Part shown: in pieces, positions 23,941 to 36,270 of the stretch | Layout of the letters: each line of letters starts with the position of its first letter | Position numbering within the stretch: the first letter of the stretch is position 1 | Assembly (NCBI RefSeq): GCF_048771995.1 | Contig: NC_133037.1 | Coordinates: forward strand, 2,423,001 to 2,487,000 | Direction: 5' to 3' | DNA: 64,000 bases | Source of the DNA: Taeniopygia guttata | Lineage: Eukaryota; Chordata; Aves; Passeriformes; Estrildidae | Notes under the pieces: generated by a model | What the model saw: the letters and a program-made list of their open reading frames with translations, nothing else | Database searches by the model: none | Told to the model about the DNA's origin: nothing | Translations under genes and position numbers: made by a program

Positions 23941-26185
23941 TTCTTTCCTGTTTTCTGAGTTGTTTTTTGGGTTTTTTTTTTTATTTTTTTAAATCCAGGA
24001 GCACAAGTGATGTTGTTTATTACTAAGCAGGCAATTTTTGCCATGACATATGAGAGATGTTAATAACATTAATTATAATTTTACTTTGGTGTGCCCCAAC
24101 ACCTCATTTTCATTCAAAGACATAACTTTTTTTCATTCTCTAAACAAAATTCAGGTGCTGCCTGCTAAGCAGCCTCCCTTCACAAGGCTGAAATATTCTG
24201 TACCGTTCTGCACAAGCCTGAGTGGCACCAGGAAGGCTGAATTCATTCTGTCACCACACAATGCACAACACCATCTTTTAGCTTTTCACAAACCTGATAA
24301 ATCCTTCACAAACCAGCCCAAAATAGAAGCAGCCATAGAATTCTCTGAAGCTGTCAGCAAGATTTCTTGAATGAATTTTAACACATCTCTCTTCCAGGAA
24401 AAGGTTTCTACAGCAAAGGTCTCTGCAGCAAATTCCAACTTTCTGCTGCCTATTAAAAACAGCTTGCAAATATGTATATTTCTATATGAACACAATCATA
24501 CATTTACATGTCATTGTTGAGTAATCCACTTTTTGTCTTTTTTATTAGAGTACCTTCCACTTAAAAAGCAAAGTCTGGATGATCCCAGTCGAAATGCAGA
24601 AATTCAGGAGGTGAAGAGTTACTGAAAAAATCAGTTGAATTAATATTTTTTCACGTAACATTAACTCCAGCTGTCGGTTAGCATTTTAAAAATAAGTTTC
24701 TGAACAGCCAAATGCTCAGACACACAGATAAGCACATGAATAATTCTGGTGGTTGCAATAAGGAAACTAATTAAGGGTACCCAAATCCAGAATGTAACAA
24801 GCTGGAGCAGGAGTGATCATTACTAAATTAGTGTTGCTTGATGGGGTTACAAATAACAGAATGGTCACCCTCCACAAAAAAATGAAGAGAGACAGAAATT
24901 CAAGAGGAGATTAGCCCAAAATGAGGGTTTTTTTTTTCTACATTGCTCCTAGAAGCAAGATTTGGTAAATCTGAGCTCTTAGGCACTTGAAAACTTGAGC
25001 AGCTGAAAAAAAAAATCCAAATAAACCAACGCTGAAGTTGCAGAAATTAGAGGGAAGTCTAATTTCTGGTTTTTCCATGATGTTGGGGTGCTCCATGCTG
25101 GAATTGCCTTTCTTGGCAGGTGAAATGTTCCACCAGACCAAGGGTTTTACTGCAGGTTGGAGCAGAGGAGTTAAATTCACTTCAAGGCTCAGTTCTGCAC
25201 CAGGATCGTTCCTCCAGCTCTTCCCTGTGTGCTGGCAGAGTTAAATCAAAACGTTGTGGGCTGTGTATGGGATGTTTAGGGACTTTGCACTCCCTGGTTT
25301 CAGGGTTTTTCAGGATCTAAGCAGCTGCTGATTGCTCAGAGCAAAGGCAGAGGAAAGGTTGTTCTTGATTTGTCACTTCCCTTTGGAAGCACATTCAGCC
25401 TCCAAACCTAAATCAGGTAAATCAAACGAATGGAGGATTTTAAATATACATTTAAATGAAATGAAAGCTAAATTTCCTTAGTGCAAAGAAGAATCAACCA
25501 ACGTTCTTTTCATAGCATTAGGAACAATATTTGAAGTTCCATCAGCTGCCTTTTAATTAGCAACACTTCAAGCCAGTTCTGATGTGTAAAACTCACCTGG
25601 GATTGTTGTAGAGATCCCAAAATGGGTGCTGTGTTTTTCCTGCTGCAGCTGGGACTTTGACTGCTTTAATCACTTGATGAGTAACCTCAATATTGGGGGT
25701 GACAGCGGCCTTGAGTGGTTTAATAACTCAGAGGAGCCCTGGATTTTGAGTGAAGTTCAGAAAAGTGCTGCAGAGTTAGAGAAGTTATCTGCAGATGAAT
25801 ATAGGCCATAGCCTTGAAGGATAAGGAAAAGCAGCTTAAACAGGGAGATGCCCTGGAGAAATAAAATTTTGTTTGGGATTGTTTATGTTATCACAGCCCC
25901 AGATGCATTGCTGCTCACAACAGATCTCTTCCAACCTGATGCTGAATTATTTTGGCTTTTCATGCTGTCAGAGGAGACAGAAAATTCTACTGTCAGAAAA
26001 AAATGCTTTTCTATCCCCACGTGTGAACATTTCTGTGTAAAACTCTGAGTGAGGATGAAAGGGCATTTTCTGAGTCTGCATTTCTAGCCATGATTTATTA
26101 TTTAATTTATAAATTATGCAGCCTCTGGGTATTTTGAGGATGTTGCTGCTGCTGGTGCCATGGCACAGGGAGAATGTTCATGGCA
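23941..26185. other. Unrecognised noncoding DNA
   Basis: Several T runs (23967-23992) and A runs occur. At 25637-25648 a T/C-rich stretch ends in 'ctgctgcag', which resembles a splice acceptor, and an open frame of about 55 codons follows. No matching donor or known protein was seen, so I do not call an exon. Confidence 0.4.
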
Positions 26186-26382
26186 CATTATTGGATTGGG
26201 AGGGACCTTAAAATTCATCTCATTCCACCCCTGCCATGGCAGGGACACCTCCCCCTGTCCCAGGCTGCTCCAGCCCTGTCCAACCCTCCAGGGATCCAGG
26301 GGCAGCCCCTGCTGCTCTGGGAATTCCATCTCAGCCCCTCACAGGGAAGGATTTTTCCTCAATTTCCCATCCAAACCTGTTC
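26186..26382 (-). mobile_element. CR1 LINE 3'-end fragment
   Basis: The antisense copy shows 'ggattgggagggacctta', 'ctgccatggcagggacac', 'gggatccaggggcagcc' and 'cccatccaaacctgttc'. It has a small internal deletion: the 'ggccttgggcactgcc' phrase present in other copies is missing here. Confidence 0.92.
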
Positions 26383-27339
26383 TTTCATTTTACAGCATTC
26401 TGGGCTGGTTTTCATTGCCCTTGTGCTGATCTTCTCTCATCTTCATGTTTAAGTTCTTTTTAAATCTCATCTTCCCAGGCTGCTTCTGGTGTCCAGACAA
26501 TTGGTGATGATCGTGTTTAAATAATAAATGCAATTTCTCAGTTCAAATAAAACCCTTCACCTCTATTTTCCCATTTACTGTTGCTTTTTCTTGTAAATCT
26601 CATCTTACTCAGCCTAATGATCTTGATCTTGATAATTTTGTCAACAAATAGAATGGTCAAACAATCTCTCCACGATTTGTTTCTGCTCTGAGGAGAGCTG
26701 TGCTTTCTGGGGTTTGCTGATTCCATTTTTTTCAGTGTCAGCACTACATGTTGCTCTGCTTCCACCTTCTTTTAAAATAATTTTTAATATTTTAAAATAT
26801 CTGTAGTATTTTAAATATATTATAACATTTTTAATGGCATATCAGAAACCAGATCAATATGGTTGTACTTAGTGATGTTTTATTTGCTTTTTAACAGGAG
26901 TTTTTCTATTTCATTGACAACCTGATCTCTTTAACCTTCATTTGCTGAAAAGCTTCTGGTCTCTTGTAAAATACACTGGGTTTGGTTCAATGTGTATGTG
27001 CAATCTCAACCTGCATATACATATATTTATATAAATTCATATCCAGTGACCTGTACATATGTTCATATATAAATGTTTGTGTACAATTTCACAGCACAGC
27101 TCTGGGGAAGGCCCAGAACAGAGCAGCAGAGCTGAGCAAGGTCAGAAAATCAGATCCTTGGAGGCAGCTCTGCCAAGCTGCAGATGGGACTGGACCTTTG
27201 GGTGAGGAGAAGACTCAACAAGAAGTGAGGTGCTGCAGGAGGATCTGATTTGGTGGCTTTCCCTTCCAAATGAACTGGGATAATTCCCCAAATCCCAAAT
27301 TTTTCAGCTCTTTCTGTGTCTGATACACATCTTCTGTTA
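26383..27339. other. Unrecognised AT-rich DNA
   Basis: Positions 26770-26840 are almost pure A/T. No repeat family or gene was recognised. Confidence 0.4.
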
Positions 27340-28076
27340 TGTTGTGCACACCCTGTGTTTTACACACCGTGTATTTTACACACTGTGTATTTTACACACC
27401 CTACATTTTACACACCCTGTACTTTACACATCCTGTATTTTTCTTGCCCTGTATTTTACACACCTTACCTTTTACACCCCCTGTATTTTACACATTCTGT
27501 ATTTTACACACCCAGTGCTTTACACCCCTATGCATTACACACCTTGTATTTTACATCCCCTATATTTTACACCCCCTGTATTTTACACACTCTGTACTTT
27601 ACACACCCTTTATTTTTACATACCCTGTATTTTACACATTGTGCTTTACACCCTCTATATTTTACACCCCCTTTTTTTACACACTGTACTTTACACACCC
27701 TGTATTTTACACACCTTGTATTTTACACACCCTGTACTTTACACACCCTACAGGTCACACACCCTACATTCTACACCCCTTGTATTTTATACACCCTATC
27801 TTTTACACCCCCTGTACTTTATTTTACACATCCCTTATTTTACATGCTCTGTATTTCACACTCTGTACTTTACACACTCTGTATTTTACACACCCTACAT
27901 TCTACACCCCTTGTATTTTATACACCCTTTATTTTGCACCCTTTGTGTTTTACACCCCTGTATTTTACACCCCCTATATTTTACACCCTCTCTATTTTAC
28001 ACCCTTTGTGTTTTACACTCCCTTTATTTTACACCCCCTATATTTTCCACCCCCTATATTTTACACCTGTATTTTC
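27340..28076. repeat. 16-bp minisatellite array (about 740 bp)
   Basis: Roughly 45-50 imperfect units of 14-17 bp have the form 'ttttacacaccctgta'. The plus strand lacks stop codons in all three frames, giving three overlapping 276-288-codon frames rich in Tyr, Thr, Leu, His and Phe. This comes from the unit itself, not from coding selection, because units of 14, 15, 16 and 17 bp occur and shift the frame repeatedly. Confidence 0.95.
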
Positions 28077-28666
28077 TGTCCCTTCCAGCTCCTCTCCACA
28101 GACTGGGACCCTGCAGCCTCTCCCTCCATCACTGGCCACGTCACTTTGCTTTTAGATTTGCATCAGGTGAGTAAAGAAGAATCAGCTGTTATTTCTCTGA
28201 AATGATTCTTTCCTCTCATTCCACCAGGTTTTATTTTTAGGAAAATTGTTATTGCTTGTAGGGCTGTGATGCTGCCTGAGGGATTGTCCATAGTAAAAGC
28301 TGACGTAGCCATGGGAATTTTGGAGCCTAAGGACAGCTGATTGTTTTCCATGCTCAAAAAAACCCCAGATTTATAATTATATGGAGTGTAAAGGTTGATA
28401 AGTGCTAATACTCCACTTTTCCCCTCTCTGAAGTGCTCAAGAAAAGATCTGTGGAAGTCAAAAGATGTTTTGTCACTGCTTCCATGATTGGGTTCCCAAT
28501 AAATGGTGATTCATGAAGCCACTTAATTGGAAATGTGAAAATTAAAAATGATCTCTCCATTAACTTCCTCCTCACTCCAGGCAAATCAAGGGCTGGATGG
28601 GGGTCGATGTTGTTGTCATTGGGATCTTTTTTTTTAATTATTTGAAGGGCCCAATTTCTACATGTC
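28077..28666. other. Unrecognised spacer
   Basis: No repeat or gene was recognised between the minisatellite and the duplicated element. There is a T run at 28627-28635. Confidence 0.4.
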
Positions 28667-29040
28667 ATTGATAGGAAATCATCCTTTAAAGTGTGAATAT
28701 TTGTGGGTGAGTAAAGTGAGTCTGCAGATGGATGATGCTGCAAAAAAACTCCATAAATTAAGAAAAAAACCAAATGATGGGTCAAATTCTTGTCTCACTC
28801 AGGACACTTTAAATCTGAAGTCATCTGGAGAAATCATTGACTCCAGGGTAAATGAGGGCACAGCCCTCACTGGAATGAGCTCCAGGGTTTTATCCTCACA
28901 GAGGAGAGCAGAGCAAACCAAAATTCACCGTGATTTTGCCAAGGTCCTGATGGAAGCAGAGAGAAAAGATCAGAGAAATCCCTTTAGCACCTCCAAGCTT
29001 CACCCAGAGTGAGGGATTGTGCTAGGGAGTGTTTTAAGGT
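28667..29040. repeat. Dispersed/duplicated element, copy 1
   Basis: About 374 bp closely matches 33206-33605 in the same orientation, roughly 95% by eye. Similarity starts abruptly at 'attgataggaaatc' and fades after 'ccagagtgagggattgt'. Flanking sequences are unrelated. It has no TG...CA ends, poly(A) signal or CR1 words, so the class is unknown. A plus-strand frame runs through nearly all of it in both copies; four of the five codon differences I noted change the amino acid, which fits neutral drift. Confidence 0.8.
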
Positions 29041-29802
29041 ATTTTTGCAAGTTTAGTGCTGTAGAGATTATTTTAAGACTTTTTTGGAAGTTTAGAGACA
29101 GGGGCAGAGGTGAGCTTTTTATTTTTTAGTTTTGAGAACCAGTTAGAGCTAAATATATAATTATAATAAATATATATTATATTTAAATATAATGTTAGTA
29201 CTTTAAATACATTGAAAAAATGCATATCCCCAAATAGGTCTGCCTTTTTGATATTCAAATATCATTTTTACATGCGAACAATCCCCCCACAAAAATAAGA
29301 GCAATCTGTACTCATATTTATTATGTGCTTCTGTTATTTCTATGAGACATTTGTGCTTCTGTGGTTTCTATTAGGCCTTGAGAATATATCAATATATTTT
29401 ATTTGCACATTATTAATAAGTATTTATATAGATATCATCCAGATTTATAGATGTAATATCCTCAACAAAATCTTACACAGATTTTTAGAGCAAATGTTTA
29501 CGGCTACTGGAAACTTGTGAAGGATGTAGTTTGTAATATTTTTGTGACACAGCCTCAGCTGTCAGAGCACAAACAGTGCTACTAAAAATCACCTCCTCTG
29601 GACTGTGATACCTGGCAGAGAGAAAAGGAAAACAACCAGGAGTGAGATAAAAAAAATAAAACACAAGTGACAGTTAAAATAAAATTTATCCAAAAAAAAA
29701 TAAAATTAGGCAAAATAAAAAAATAGAGTCGGTCAAATATGTTAATCCTGAGGATAATTTATAGCCCCAATACCCAGCTCCTCTCCAGGCAGAAAAAGAA
29801 GA
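29041..29802. other. AT-rich spacer
   Basis: Very AT-rich, with 'atatataatt'-type words at 29150-29210. Near 29775-29808 the words 'cagctcctctccaggcag' and 'agataac' resemble the 3' part of the LTR family at 49671-50676, so this may be a remnant of that family. Confidence 0.35.
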
Positions 29803-30296
29803 TAACATGTTCTGCTGCCCTGCCGCAGCTCTGTCCTGCAGGGCAGCGTGTGGGGCTCTGCCCTCAGTGGGATGGTACAAACATTAAATACCACAAACTA
29901 CCTGTGCTGGATTTACAATAACGTGCCAATATCTGTCACCTACGTTGGACAGTGTGTCCCCAGCCTAAACCAACAGAAAAATGCCAACACCACAGTGAAA
30001 CATGGAGGGCATGAAGAAGGAGAAAAAGGACAAGAGACACCCAATTTCCTCCATCTTGTCCCCTTTGGACCCCTCATCTAGAATCCTAAAATTTTACTTT
30101 TGCACCCGTGCCACATTTAATTATTACTTATATCAAACACTCAGAGCTTGTGATTCATCCTGTAAGGTTGAAAACTCTTTTCCATGGACAGAGATCACAG
30201 ACAGTGTCTCTGGGGGCTCTGTCCAGGGGGGTTCCTGACCCCTGCCAGGGTCCCAGAGCTGCCAGGGCAGCCAGAGGGATGCTCTGGGTTCCCACA
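29803..30296 (-). mobile_element. Solo LTR, family 1 (minus copy, 3'-truncated)
   Basis: Read on the minus strand it begins TGTGGGAACCC at 30296 and matches the plus-strand LTR at 37431-38015 with only about 2-3% difference by eye. It stops after 'agaacatgtta' and lacks the last ~90 bp, including the AATAAA signal. Its 5' edge abuts a plus-oriented 3' fragment of another LTR family. There are no viral genes nearby. The 93- and 121-codon frames across it are artefacts. Confidence 0.8.
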
Positions 30297-30299
30297 CTT

Positions 30300-30383
30300 C
30301 TGAGCCTTTCTTTGGAAGCTCGGCTTGGAGGAGAGACTTTTCCACCACACGGAGCCACCCCTGACCCAGGGTGAGCTCCGGCA
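30300..30383 (+). mobile_element. 3' fragment of LTR family 2
   Basis: About 84 bp matches, in plus orientation, the 3' end of the LTR at 49671-50676. Shared phrases are 'gagcctttctttggaagctc', 'ggaggagagacttttccacc' and 'ggtgagctc', and it ends in GGCA. The upstream part of this LTR is absent or displaced by the family-1 LTR at 29803-30296. Confidence 0.8.
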
Positions 30384-30561
30384 AGGGAGGAGCTGGCAGG
30401 ACAGGGATTGTCACCCTGAGGAGTGGGGACAGTCTGAGAAATGCTTAGCCAGCATCCAGCAGGCACAGACAACCCCAAAAGAGCAAAGCAAGGGAGCTTG
30501 GCAGGGACTGAGCAGATCATTCAGCCAGCAAAACGAATGCAGATGGAGCTAAACCAGAGAG
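30384..30561. other. LTR flank, unclassified
   Basis: This follows directly after the family-2 LTR end. It could be retroviral leader or ordinary flank; no primer-binding-site match was recognised. Confidence 0.3.
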
Positions 30562-30805
30562 AAAATCCAAACCTGCTCTTCCCCAGGCTCGTTTTTCCCC
30601 ACTCAGGCTTGGAACAACTTTCCTAAGGCAGGAAAACAGGAATTATTTTAATCAATTATCTTTCACTAATTTGTGGCCAGTCCAAAATCCAAACCTGCAC
30701 TTCCCAAGGTACCTCATTTCCAGGTCAGGCTTGGAACAACTGGGCTTGTTGGCAGGAAAACACAAATAATCTTCATGAGTTCTCCTCCACCAGTCTGTAG
30801 GAACT
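30562..30805. repeat. Two-copy tandem duplication, 122-bp unit
   Basis: The unit starting 'aaaatccaaacctgc' at 30562 recurs at 30684. Shared words include 'tcaggcttggaacaact' and 'ggcaggaaaaca'. The copies are clearly diverged, so the duplication is not recent. Confidence 0.75.
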
Positions 30806-33205
30806 CCTCAAAGACAAGCAGGTGATGCTTTCAGGAGTATTTACTACACAACACTTTGGTTTGATTCTTGAGGCAACAGATTGTGCCAATCTTCCAAATA
30901 GTTGTGAGAAAAACTTCCAAGCCTTTATAGAATGCTCCAGTTTTATCAGCACCCCAGTGTTCCCCTCCTAGTAAAATTTCTTATTAATATTGAGCAAAAA
31001 TCTACACAAAACTCACAATTATTTTGGGTTTTTGCAAGTTAAAACTTACGTAGGCTTAAAAAATGCTTTCCATGTAACAGCTGCTTTGCAGAAATTCACT
31101 TCTCAGAAACAAAATCCTGTTTCAAATGTAAATAGCTGTTTGTAGTAAGAGGAAAGGACAAATATTGATTGACTGTTTTTCATAAATGTCTTCCTTTTAC
31201 TATAGGAATCAAATTTTCCCACAGTATCTGGTCAAAGAGCACCCTCAAAATCCCTGCAACTTTGTTTTTCTTAGGAAATTTGATTTTGGTTACTAAAAAG
31301 GGCCTTTTGCCCATTATTGTGCATAAATTCTTCTATTTTTTAGCTACTGATGCAGAGCTTGTCTGACAAATAGGAGAGAGTAAAAACTTAACAGGGAACT
31401 AAACTCAAGAATAGGATTAGTAGCATTGTAATTTTAATTTGATTGAGATTTCAGACTTGCCATTGTTTAAAAAAATATTTGATTTGATCTTTGTGCCCAG
31501 AGGAGATCCCTTTTGGTCATGATTTTGGTGCAGAATCACCTAAATTTGACCTGAATTCACTCATCATACACTTAACACAACACTTAGGGACAAGCAAGGA
31601 GCTTACAAGCTCCAGTTCATTTACAACGTGAGTAAATCTGCTTTTCAGGCACCTGTAAATAACAATCTGATTCTGCCACAATTTTGAATATTTCTGTTTG
31701 AATTAAGACAACTGAGCTCACACACAGGACTTGGGGTGGCAGTGGCTGTGATCCCACTCGAGTGAGAGCTGCAGCTCAAACAGATTTTGCCTCCCTGAAG
31801 CCTGTCTGCAATGACTGGTTACTGATTATTATTTTTATTATTCTTAGGCTGTACTGTTGGCCTTTTTCCACTGACACATTGCTGTGAGTGCAAATAGAAA
31901 CATGCAAAATGTTTAACCTCCTCTCCAAGCAAAATCCCACCGAGTTGTCTCCCATTCCATCCCCGGCTCTCCCAGCCTGTCCTTCACACCTAAACCATCT
32001 GTTTGTCATCTCTTGGCTCTGCCACAAACCAACCATCTGCTGGGAGCCTTTCAACTTCTATTTACAACCCAGGCTCTTTTATCTATCTTACAACTCCTTG
32101 CATATGTCAAAATTTTAATTACACAGCCACACATTAGGATGTCGTGGGCTCAGGGGGCTTTTTCTAACAGTGATGGGCTGGAAGGCTTTGAAAATGTGGT
32201 TTATGGCTTGTTGATGGATGGTGTTCCTGAAGAGTGCAACTGGTTTGGAAGGGAGGGAATAGCTGGTGCATGAAGTCAATAATTGTTCCAAGATACCTCC
32301 AAGTAATTGATGTCTGCATAATTCCATAAATGCCGTGGCTTTATTAAAATACAATAACAATATTAATTTATATGAAAATTCGCCCTGGCTAACGGCTAAT
32401 GCATTTAAATTTCAGATAATTTAATGCAGTCCTTTCTCCTGTTGGGGCGGAGGGGGAAAAAAAGATGATTCTCAGTAGAAATTCTCTACATGCCTCAGAT
32501 CTCATAAAATACAAGGTTTGAATGACTTTTATAAATGCTATAAATATGATTAAGATATCTCCCTCCCAAGGCAGAAGGGTGAAACAGATCTCACTGAACA
32601 AAAACCAGCCAAGAACATTAAAAATTACCATTTCAATTATGAGTACTGTACATAATATACAGATAAAAACAAAGCCTTGCCTCTCTCCTGCCAGCTGGAG
32701 GGACAGAGGATGAATCCCCAATTTTTATCCACAATTTTGATGCAAATTGCTGAGGAGTGTTCCCTGTTCTGTCAGGGTGAGTTTGCTGAGTTGATACCAT
32801 TTTAGGACAGAACCTATTTTGCATGGAGATGGAGGATGGAAGGGAATTTTAATAACATGAGATGAGAGAGGAGAAAAGAGCAGCAGGGCTTTTGCCACAT
32901 GGTCCACCAAACAAAATAAGGGAATTACTGAGGATTAGCAGAATCAGATCCCCTTTCCCTGGAGCTCCAGGGATTTTGCCTGTGTCTCTCTATTCTGCCT
33001 ATTCTGGTCAACTTCTCTGTAAAAAGCAAGGATTTTCCACACTGAAATCCAAGAACACACGGAAAACAGATTGGTTGGGGAAGTGTTGCAACTTCTGGCT
33101 TTGAAAAAAACAAATTAATTTTGAGAGAAGCCAAAGAGGTTCAGCACCACCAGAAGGGTCCCAGTGCAGCACTGGTGATGAGTCTGGTGAACCAGAGCTG
33201 GTTTG
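30806..33205. other. Unique AT-rich noncoding DNA
   Basis: No repeat ends were recognised. Positions 32290-32720 are AT-rich with octamer/homeobox-like words ('aatgcatttaaat', 'gataatttaatgcag') and could be conserved noncoding DNA. No retroviral gag or pol frame occurs, so this is not the inside of a provirus bounded by the two 0.38-kb repeats. Confidence 0.4.
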
Positions 33206-33605
33206 ATTGATAGGAAATCATCCTTTAAAGTGTGAATATCGGTGGGTGAGGAAAGTGAGTCTGCAGATGGATGATGCTGCAAAAAAAAAAAAAAAAAAAA
33301 AAAAAAACCAACAAAACTCCCATAAATTAAAAGAAACAAATTATGGGTCAAATTCTTGTCTCACTCAGGACACTTTAAATCTGAAGTCATCTGGAGAAAT
33401 CATTGACTCCAGAGTAAATGAGGGCAGAGCCCTCACTGGAAGGAGCTCCAGGGTTTTATCCTCACAGAGGAGAGCAGAGCAAACCAAAATTCGCCATGAT
33501 TTTGCCAAGGTCCTGATGGAAGCAGAGAGAAAAGATCAGAGAAATCCCTTTAGCACCTCCAAGCTTCACCCAGAGTGAGGGATTGTTCTAGGGATTGTTC
33601 TGAGG
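33206..33605. repeat. Dispersed/duplicated element, copy 2
   Basis: This is the direct-orientation partner of 28667-29040. It differs mainly by a 27-base poly(A) run at 33281-33307, where copy 1 has only seven A. A 123-codon plus-strand frame continues through the run. The expansion explains most of the length difference. Confidence 0.8.
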
Positions 33606-36270
33606 TTTTCCCAGGGCCAGGCTGTGCTGCAGACTCCTCTGAGCCCCACCTGCCTCCAGGAGCAGATCCCAATACTTGCCTGGTTTTACACCTGGAATTT
33701 CTGAAAGCACAGGGAGCTTTGCTCAAGGCAGGGAGAGAAATTAAGCATTTTGATGCTTTTTTGCCTTCATCCATCTCTGCACACAATGGGATGCTTTTTT
33801 TTTTTTTTTTCTGTGAAATTTTATTATCTTGGTTAGAATGAAGAGCTGTCCTAAGTCTAAAATTACACAGAATATTGGAGCAATTCCAAAAGATCTGTTG
33901 GAGGAGACAATCCCACCATTTTTTTCTTTTTGTTTTTAATTGATTAAGGTAAGCAGCTAAAGCCTGGAACAACTTGAAAGGAGCCCCTTCCCTTTTAATT
34001 AAACCTCTTTTTAACAATGTAGGTTTTGAAATCACTGCTAGGAAGTTTGCTGTGTGCACCTGATGCTGCTGTGGAACACACCTGCACTGACAGCTTCTTT
34101 ACAGAAATCAAGGTACCCAAGCTCCTGAGAATATTTTAAAAAAATCTTTTACAAGATTAGCCCTCATGATCCCTCAATTTACCAACTGCTCTTCTGCCAC
34201 CAAACTTTAAGTCATCTCCAGGCACTGAGATTGCTCCTCTCCACCTCTTCCAGCAGTGGGGATTATGCTCATAATGCAGATCAATACTGGCTGCTTTCAT
34301 GCTCTGTGTTCACTTGCTTTCAAATCCTCCAATTTAATCATGCAGCCTGAACGAGCAGCTTCATTGTTCTGGAGAAATGTCAATGTTTTTAAAAAGACAT
34401 TGGCTTTGGAAACAGGCTTGAGGAACAAGACAGCACATTCTTCACGTAGAAGATCTTGTAAATTTTCAGCTGAAGGGTTTTAATGTGACTGTGGTTTAAA
34501 TGATTGAGCTGGAACTGCTTTTCTGGTTTTCTCCTGTTGATAAAGAATAAGAGATGACAAATTTAATTTAATTCAAGGTGGCATTGTATGTTGCAGATTC
34601 AAGTGGAGAAAACTCATTAGGCAATAGCTCTTCCTGTGGTCAACATCAGTTACCCAGTGCTTTTTGTGCTGTTCCAGTCCCAGAAAACAGTTTGGAATCA
34701 ATTGATCTATATTTTCTCACCAAAGACAACACAAAAATATAATCTGCTGTGATATATCTGTTCTCCTTTTGCTGTGTGTATACAGTGAATTCATACATAT
34801 TTTATGGAAACCTTTCACCAAACCTCCTGCAATCCTATAAAAATGCTGGCTTCTGGGGGATGCTGAGGTGCAGGAAGATTGATATTTGGGAAAATGATTG
34901 ACTCCAAAAATAACTGTGGGTTCTCTGAGCTGCTTCTTTCACTCAGGGAGGGTGGAAATTCCAAGGAAGGGAAGGTGGAGGAATGATCATGGAATGAGCA
35001 CGACCTGCTAACCCTGGTGAGAGAACACATCAGCCCCAGCTGCCTTAAACAGACAAATCTCTGCTTTTAAAGCCTCTGTCTCCTGTTTTCTGACTATTCC
35101 CACCATAATTTAATCGTTTTCCTGCTTTCCAGCACACTGTGATCAGAGAATCATTTGTTATTAATGTTTTTTCCCCAGACATTCAGGTTGCCACAATAGC
35201 TCCATCATCACCAGGCTTGAAGGAGGAACAATTAGATCATGATTTTCTTTAAGCCTGTCCCAGCCATCACAAAAATCCAGCTGTGTGAATAAAATACAGA
35301 ATCTTCTTGGAGAGCAAACGCTGTTTGCAATCTTACAATTTGCAGACTAAAAATTAAATGACTATTTTATCCTCCCTTTTCTGCCAGACATTAACTAAAT
35401 TTGTCAATGTTAGCATGCTTAGGATTAAAGTTTTATTGACTTTTTTAAATTTTATTTTAAGGCAAACTTAAGATAGAGCACATAAAGTTTTCAGAGATGC
35501 ATTAGAAGATTTCCTGGCCCAGATTCCAACTTCCAGTTCTGCTGCCAGGAGCTCCTGGTCCCAATCCTGGTGACAGCTTCAATCTGCTGCTACCTGGCTG
35601 AAAGCTTGGACACAGCACCCAAATTTGGGTGTAGAAAAAAGGAGAAGTGAGAGAGATGGAGCATGAGACAAACTTCTCTCACAGAAAAAGGAAGATCCAG
35701 TGGTGGAAATCACCCACAGGTTGATGGGAATGGTCCCCTCGAATCATTCCTACAGCACAGGGAACAGGTTGTAATCATGAAGGAAAATTGGTTTATTCAC
35801 CGTTCACTCTGAAAGGTTCCTGTCAGGTTTTTTTATTCTGCACTCCTGTTTTTATTCCTGGGTTTGAGGCATGAATTAAGGCCTTTCTCTGTGTTTCCGT
35901 TACCCCTGGCTCTCATTGCTGTGAGTTCTCCACCCCTCCTTAGCATTTGCCACAAGCAAATCTGCAGCTTTGAGGTCAGAGGAAAAGCAGAATTATTTTA
36001 GGAATTGCTGTTTTAACAAGTTCCCTTGCTAAACTGCTTTCTGAGGTCATTACCACCCATGTCTTTGAGCTTTTAATCATATTTTCTTTCATTCCAGAGA
36101 GACCCCTTGTCTTCAATCACCCAGACTGACCAGGCACAAATTTTTAACTGTTTTCCTAAGTAGCTCATTGATGTTTCACTACCTAAAATATTCCAGTGAA
36201 GGCTTACATAACTATTTTGTTCATGTAAAATTAATAGATATTCTCATATTGTCATTTATTTGTAATTAAA
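33606..36270. other. Unrecognised noncoding DNA
   Basis: There is a T run of 16 bases at 33795-33810. The 169-codon antisense frame (33550-34059) starts in unique DNA and ends in the element, with no domain seen. No other repeats were recognised. Confidence 0.4.

Noticed and set aside
25637..25811. Exon after the acceptor-like 'ctgctgcag'
   Set aside because: The frame ends in a stop with no donor and matches no protein I recognise; chance is likely.
27100..27290. CR1 interior or LTR
   Set aside because: Only loose resemblance ('cccttccaaatgaactggg'); there are not enough matching blocks to call.
27340..28076. CRISPR-like array or repetitive protein gene
   Set aside because: Units are contiguous with no unique spacers, the DNA is vertebrate, and unit lengths of 14-17 bp break any frame. 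It is a minisatellite.
33207..33578. Conserved 116/123-codon protein in both element copies
   Set aside because: The frame is open in both only because the DNA is nearly identical. Four of five noted codon differences are amino-acid changing, and one copy has a poly-Lys insertion from an A run.
28667..33605. Provirus bounded by the two 0.38-kb direct repeats
   Set aside because: The repeats lack TG...CA ends and a poly(A) signal, and the 4.2 kb between them has no gag/pol/env-like frame.
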